Position numbers and translations under genes: made by a program
The notes under the pieces: generated by a model
Seen by the model: the letters and a program-made list of their open reading frames with translations, nothing else
What the model was told of the DNA's origin: nothing
Databases searched by the model: none
DNA from: Syntrophomonadaceae bacterium
GTDB lineage: Bacteria > Bacillota_D > Dethiobacteria > DTU022
DNA length: 9,332 nucleotides
Direction: 5' to 3'
Assembly: GCA_003562605.1 (NCBI GenBank)
Contig: PWUG01000229.1
Location: forward strand, 1 to 9,332
Shown: piece by piece, positions 7,500 through 9,332 of the stretch
Layout: each line of letters begins with the position of its first letter
How positions within the stretch are numbered: position 1 is the first letter of the stretch

Positions 7500-7590
7500 C
7501 CTAGCGGCACTTGGGTAAACGCTTCCCCCCTTACTTGCACGTGCCCGGGGCTTGCTTCGTATCCGGGTCGGGAGCGGGGAGGGGCGAGAA
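7500..7590. other. GC-rich patch of unknown origin in AT-rich surroundings
   Basis: This stretch is dominated by runs of G and C (a run of six C at 7525-7530, CCCGGGG at 7544-7550, GGGGAGGGGCG near 7577-7585) and includes the palindrome GCACGTGC (7537-7544). Both flanks are AT-rich. A GTG-started minus frame (7493-7681, 62 codons) crosses it and overlaps the end of the small membrane protein gene, but it has no ribosome-binding site and its Pro/Arg/Gly-rich tail looks like translated repeat DNA. It could be a remnant or an end of a mobile or dispersed repeat element, or a structured RNA; the sequence alone does not decide. Confidence 0.4.
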
Positions 7591-7664
7591 GACCTGTGAG
7601 TTCAAGTTCGCTAATGTGATTCCTCGTCAGACTGGACTTCGTTATTAGACTGCGGTTGATTAGA

Positions 7665-7982
7665 TCAGAATACTTGGACACTGGGAAATAGAAACCATTG
7701 GATAAGTAGTATCAGCGTTACAATCCTAATAAATAGTGAAAAACCCATAAAAAAAACGTATCTCAATTGCCAAGCTTGGGTCTGCTCCTTCGACAGATCA
7801 CCGATTTTCTCAGTTAGCAGGAAACCTGGAATGTTTCGAAAGAGGTCATAAAGTAAAGTGGCACCAAGAAAGGTTGCTAAAATCCAGCCGAACAATGCTC
7901 CGACAGATTCAATAGTTGGGAAAAGACTGACTAAACCTTTAAGAGCGAGCACTATTAGCAGGAAAAAAATCGCGAGTTTTAT
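7665..7982 (-). CDS. Small membrane protein, unknown function, non-standard start likely
   Basis: The first conventional start is GTG at 7952, giving 95 residues, but it has no good ribosome-binding site and it cuts into a hydrophobic helix. The frame is open upstream and reads IKLAIFFLLIVLALKG across the GTG, a typical N-terminal membrane segment. A GAGG motif (7988-7991) sits 5 bases before an ATA codon (7980-7982) that overlaps the TAA of the upstream gene as ATAA. Translation from ATA, or from ATT at 7970, by coupling is therefore plausible; I give the longer limit. Beyond the first helix, numbered from the GTG, there are two more: about 16-38 and 65-90. The loop between them is polar and charged (EKIGDLSKEQTQAWQLR). 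No family is recognised. It is second in a two-gene cassette with another membrane protein and probably shares its promoter and the terminator at 7426-7453. Confidence 0.65.
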   Translation of the reverse strand: MKLAIFFLLIVLALKGLVSLFPTIESVGALFGWILATFLGATLLYDLFRNIPGFLLTEKIGDLSKEQTQAWQLRYVFFMGFSLFIRIVTLILLIQWFLFPSVQVF

Positions 7983-8224
7983 TTTGTCCTCTTTTCCTGG
8001 CGTTGAAAATAATAATTGCCAATGAGATTAAAAGTGATTAAAGCACCAAGCACCACCGCAGGCCACAACTCTCCAATCATCGCCAGTATCACAGTTATTA
8101 TGATAGCAATTACAATACCGAAATTTGGCCACAAAGCGAACAAAGCTAAGGCTGCCAGTAGCCAGTGTCCCTTGATGGCAAGGTATAGAGAGATACCAAT
8201 AAGAACGAGCAATTTCAAAATCAC
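7979..8224 (-). CDS. Small membrane protein, unknown function
   Basis: This 81-residue protein is almost entirely hydrophobic, with likely membrane segments at about 3-17, 21-33, 36-50 and 53-70, and a short basic tail (QRQEKRTK) expected in the cytoplasm. The start is GTG, preceded by AAAAGGAGAAGG at appropriate spacing, which makes it a convincing gene despite its size. I do not recognise the family. The stop overlaps the probable start of the next small membrane gene, so the two products may act together in the membrane. A good promoter lies immediately upstream, so close that the transcript would have little or no leader. No neighbour suggests a pathway. Confidence 0.75.
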   Translation of the reverse strand: MILKLLVLIGISLYLAIKGHWLLAALALFALWPNFGIVIAIIITVILAMIGELWPAVVLGALITFNLIGNYYFQRQEKRTK

Positions 8225-8236
8225 AAGCCTTCTCCT

Positions 8237-8264
8237 TTTATACTACCTAACCTTGACGAGTCAA
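8237..8264 (-). promoter_or_regulatory. Promoter of small membrane protein cassette with palindrome at -35
   Basis: On the minus strand TTGACT (8259-8264, five of six) and TATAAA (8237-8242, five of six) are separated by 16 bases. Only 12 bases lie between the -10 box and the GTG at 8224, so the transcript would start at or within the ribosome-binding site. The -35 box is part of an inverted repeat TTGAC-GA-GTCAA (8253-8264), which could be an operator for a dimeric regulator. The promoter match is good; the operator role is inference. Confidence 0.55.
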
Positions 8265-8980
8265 AACCATAATAAAAGCAGGGCTTCAAAATGTCCCTTG
8301 TTGAATATTGAATATATCGATGCTTAAACGACTGCCTTAATAAGTCTTGCCAAATTAATTAAACACGCAACTCGTAAGGGCCTATCATTTGAGGGGGAAC
8401 ACGTGTACATTGAATATTCTAACTTCTCTATCGCTGTCGTATATTCCTGCCCATTTTTCACATAAGTATATAAACTTCGCCATCCCTTTATTGCACATAG
8501 ATCCCTACCCCCATGCACGTTTATACGGGCTTGGCAGATAAAAGGCTATGCGTGTAAACGGGTAACGCATACGTATGGTTGGCAATGCATTTAACAGGCA
8601 TGCTAGATGTTTACCAATCTGATCTGTAAGGGCAAGTTAATTTGTCTTATTTCCCCGCTTCTGGTATTTATTTTTACATAATAGATACTCATGCTTAACC
8701 AAACCAAAGTTTTGGTACTTTATTTTACGGACCTATCATCACCAGGCTTCAACTATTCTTAACACAACTATCCCAGAAATAGAGCATCCCCATTTTCATC
8801 CTTCTAGTGGTGCCCCCCGCTTGTAGGGGCATGGTGGTTGATTTTGAAAATGTAAATCTGGCAAAAATAATCCTTTAATGGAGTGGAAATATTTTCATCC
8901 CTTGATGGTGAAGTGAAACTTCATGGCTGTATTAAAATCCATAATTATATTAGTGAATATTTGTGGCATGTTTGATGAAA
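8265..8980. other. Long intergenic stretch with several small inverted repeats
   Basis: No convincing gene is seen on either strand. It contains three clear but short inverted repeats: TATGCGT/ACGCATA (8547-8553 and 8565-8571), TGCCCC/GGGGCA (8811-8816 and 8826-8831), and TGAAGT/ACTTCA (8909-8914 and 8918-8923). None is followed by a good T-run, so they are not obvious terminators; they may be operators or chance structures. Confidence 0.5.
8324..8545 (-). other. Possible decayed coding remnant
   Basis: A minus-strand frame is open from a TAG just above 8545 down to a stop at 8324, giving about 73 codons with a GTG at 8518. The segment CAIKGWRSLYTYVKNGQEYT (from residue 8, numbered from the GTG) looks more protein-like than the surrounding translations and faintly recalls the C-terminal part of some transposases. 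There is no ribosome-binding site and no neighbouring piece that continues the similarity. I cannot name a family. Confidence 0.2.
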
Positions 8981-8983
8981 ATA

Positions 8984-8992
8984 TGGTATAAT
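8984..8992 (+). promoter_or_regulatory. Extended -10 promoter upstream of BKACE gene
   Basis: TATAAT (8987-8992) is a perfect -10 box and is preceded by TGG (8984-8986), the extended -10 signature. The -35 region at the right distance (TGGCAT, 8964-8969) is poor, as expected when an extended -10 compensates. Transcription would start near 9000 and give a leader of about 225 bases ahead of the gene at 9227. Confidence 0.6.
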
Positions 8993-9086
8993 AATTCTGC
9001 AAATTAGTGGGAGAACTGGTAAGCTAGAATAAGTGCTTTTAACTCATTTACAAATCAGATAGCTATATATATTGACTAAATTTTTT

Positions 9087-9114
9087 AAGACCGGAGCTCT
9101 CAACGGTCTTTTTT
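9087..9114 (+). terminator. Rho-independent terminator in the BKACE leader
   Basis: AAGACCG (9087-9093) and CGGTCTT (9104-9110) form a 7-bp stem with a 10-base loop, and the right arm runs into an unbroken six-T tract (9109-9114). This lies about 110 bases after the predicted transcription start and about 110 bases before the ATG. It should therefore end most transcripts before the coding region, unless an antiterminated state exists or a second promoter lies beyond it. Confidence 0.7.
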
Positions 9115-9226
9115 AAATTCCATAAGGTAAATGTAAACTTATTATAAGAATGAATGAAAAGCGATGACATGAGAATATATCCGAGCTGTTTTAAGTGCAT
9201 TTAAGTATTTCGAAAGGGTGGTTAAC

Positions 9227-9332
9227 ATGTCAAAAGTGATTATTACAGCAGCAATCACTGGATCAATTCACGTTCCAACCATGTCCCCACATCTGCCTAT
9301 TACACCAGAGGAAATCATTGTTGAGGTTGAAA
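9227..9332 (+). CDS. Beta-keto acid cleavage enzyme (BKACE, DUF849/Kce family), 3'-truncated
   Basis: Only the first 35 residues are inside the window, but the start MSKVIITAAITG followed by MSPHLPITPEEI (19-30) is the characteristic N-terminus of this family. Its members are zinc-dependent TIM-barrel enzymes that cleave a beta-keto acid with acetyl-CoA, yielding acetoacetate and a new CoA ester; the founding member acts on 3-keto-5-aminohexanoate in lysine fermentation. The zinc-binding His-x-His lies beyond the window edge. At position 14, where 3-keto-5-aminohexanoate enzymes carry Glu, this protein has Ile (GSIH), so a different keto acid is likely; that is inference from one residue. The ATG follows AAAGGGTGG with 7 bases of spacing. 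The gene lies behind an extended -10 promoter and a terminator, which suggests regulated readthrough. Confidence 0.88.
   Translation, partial: MSKVIITAAITGSIHVPTMSPHLPITPEEIIVEVE

Larger units (their letters stand above)
6862..7664. other. AT-rich intergenic region without a convincing gene
   Basis: About 800 bases separate the importer start from the small-membrane-protein cassette. They contain the possible importer promoters, two minus-strand terminators and one weak plus-strand hairpin, all listed separately, plus the GC-rich patch at 7500-7590. A 63-codon TTG-started minus frame at 7159-7350 is Lys/Ile-rich, has no ribosome-binding site and looks like random AT-rich translation. I see no tRNA or known riboswitch. 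Confidence 0.6.

Noticed and set aside
7493..7681. Minus-strand GTG frame of 62 codons overlapping the small membrane gene
   Set aside because: No ribosome-binding site before its GTG, and its second half is translated from the GC-rich patch with a composition unlike a protein.
8811..8831. Hairpin TGCCCC/GGGGCA as a terminator
   Set aside because: No T-run follows on either strand and no gene ends nearby.
8961..8980. Sigma-54 type site (TGGCATGTTTGATGA)
   Set aside because: The GG of the -24 element is present but the GC of the -12 element is missing at the required spacing; the extended -10 box is a better explanation.

Overview
The window looks like a chromosomal segment from a Gram-positive Clostridia-type bacterium, possibly of the Peptococcaceae/Desulfotomaculum/Pelotomaculum kind. 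The grounds are strong purine-rich Shine-Dalgarno sites, frequent GTG starts, a lipoprotein solute-binding protein, rho-independent hairpin terminators, and a mix of amino-acid uptake and catabolism genes. The taxonomic guess is inference only. Composition changes near position 6870: the left part is of moderate GC and densely coding, while the right part is AT-rich and mostly non-coding apart from two small membrane proteins and one GC-rich patch.

Left edge (1-1107, + strand): the 3' part of a soluble protein I cannot assign. It is open to the left edge and ends convergently against the next operon, with a hairpin between the two genes.

Centre (1202-6861, - strand): a complete branched-chain amino-acid type (HAAT family) ABC importer, transcribed as lipoprotein binding protein, then LivH permease, then a LivM-LivG fusion, then LivF ATPase. 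The last three genes are tightly coupled: stop and start are adjacent at livH/livMG, and livMG/livF overlap by 8 bases. A large GC-rich hairpin separates the binding-protein gene from livH. The importer is unusual in architecture. LivH carries about 100 extra N-terminal residues with three predicted membrane segments. LivM carries two extra membrane segments and a long Pro/Ser/Thr-rich linker before the fused LivG ATPase.

Right part (6862-9332): an AT-rich upstream region with possible promoters for the importer and two minus-strand terminator-like hairpins. Next come a GC-rich patch of unknown origin (about 7500-7590) and a two-gene minus-strand cassette of small membrane proteins (7665-8224) with a good promoter. 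A stretch of about 1 kb without a convincing gene follows. At the right edge, the first 35 codons of a beta-keto acid cleavage enzyme (BKACE, DUF849/Kce family) begin on the + strand, behind an extended -10 promoter and an intervening rho-independent terminator that suggests attenuation or a separate small RNA.

Taken together, the importer and the BKACE gene suggest a locus used in amino-acid or keto-acid metabolism, but no substrate can be read from the sequence. I see no CRISPR array, tRNA, rRNA, intact transposase or recognisable defence system. The most unusual signals are the remodelled LivH/LivM-LivG permeases, the non-standard start of the second small membrane protein, and the leader of the BKACE gene.
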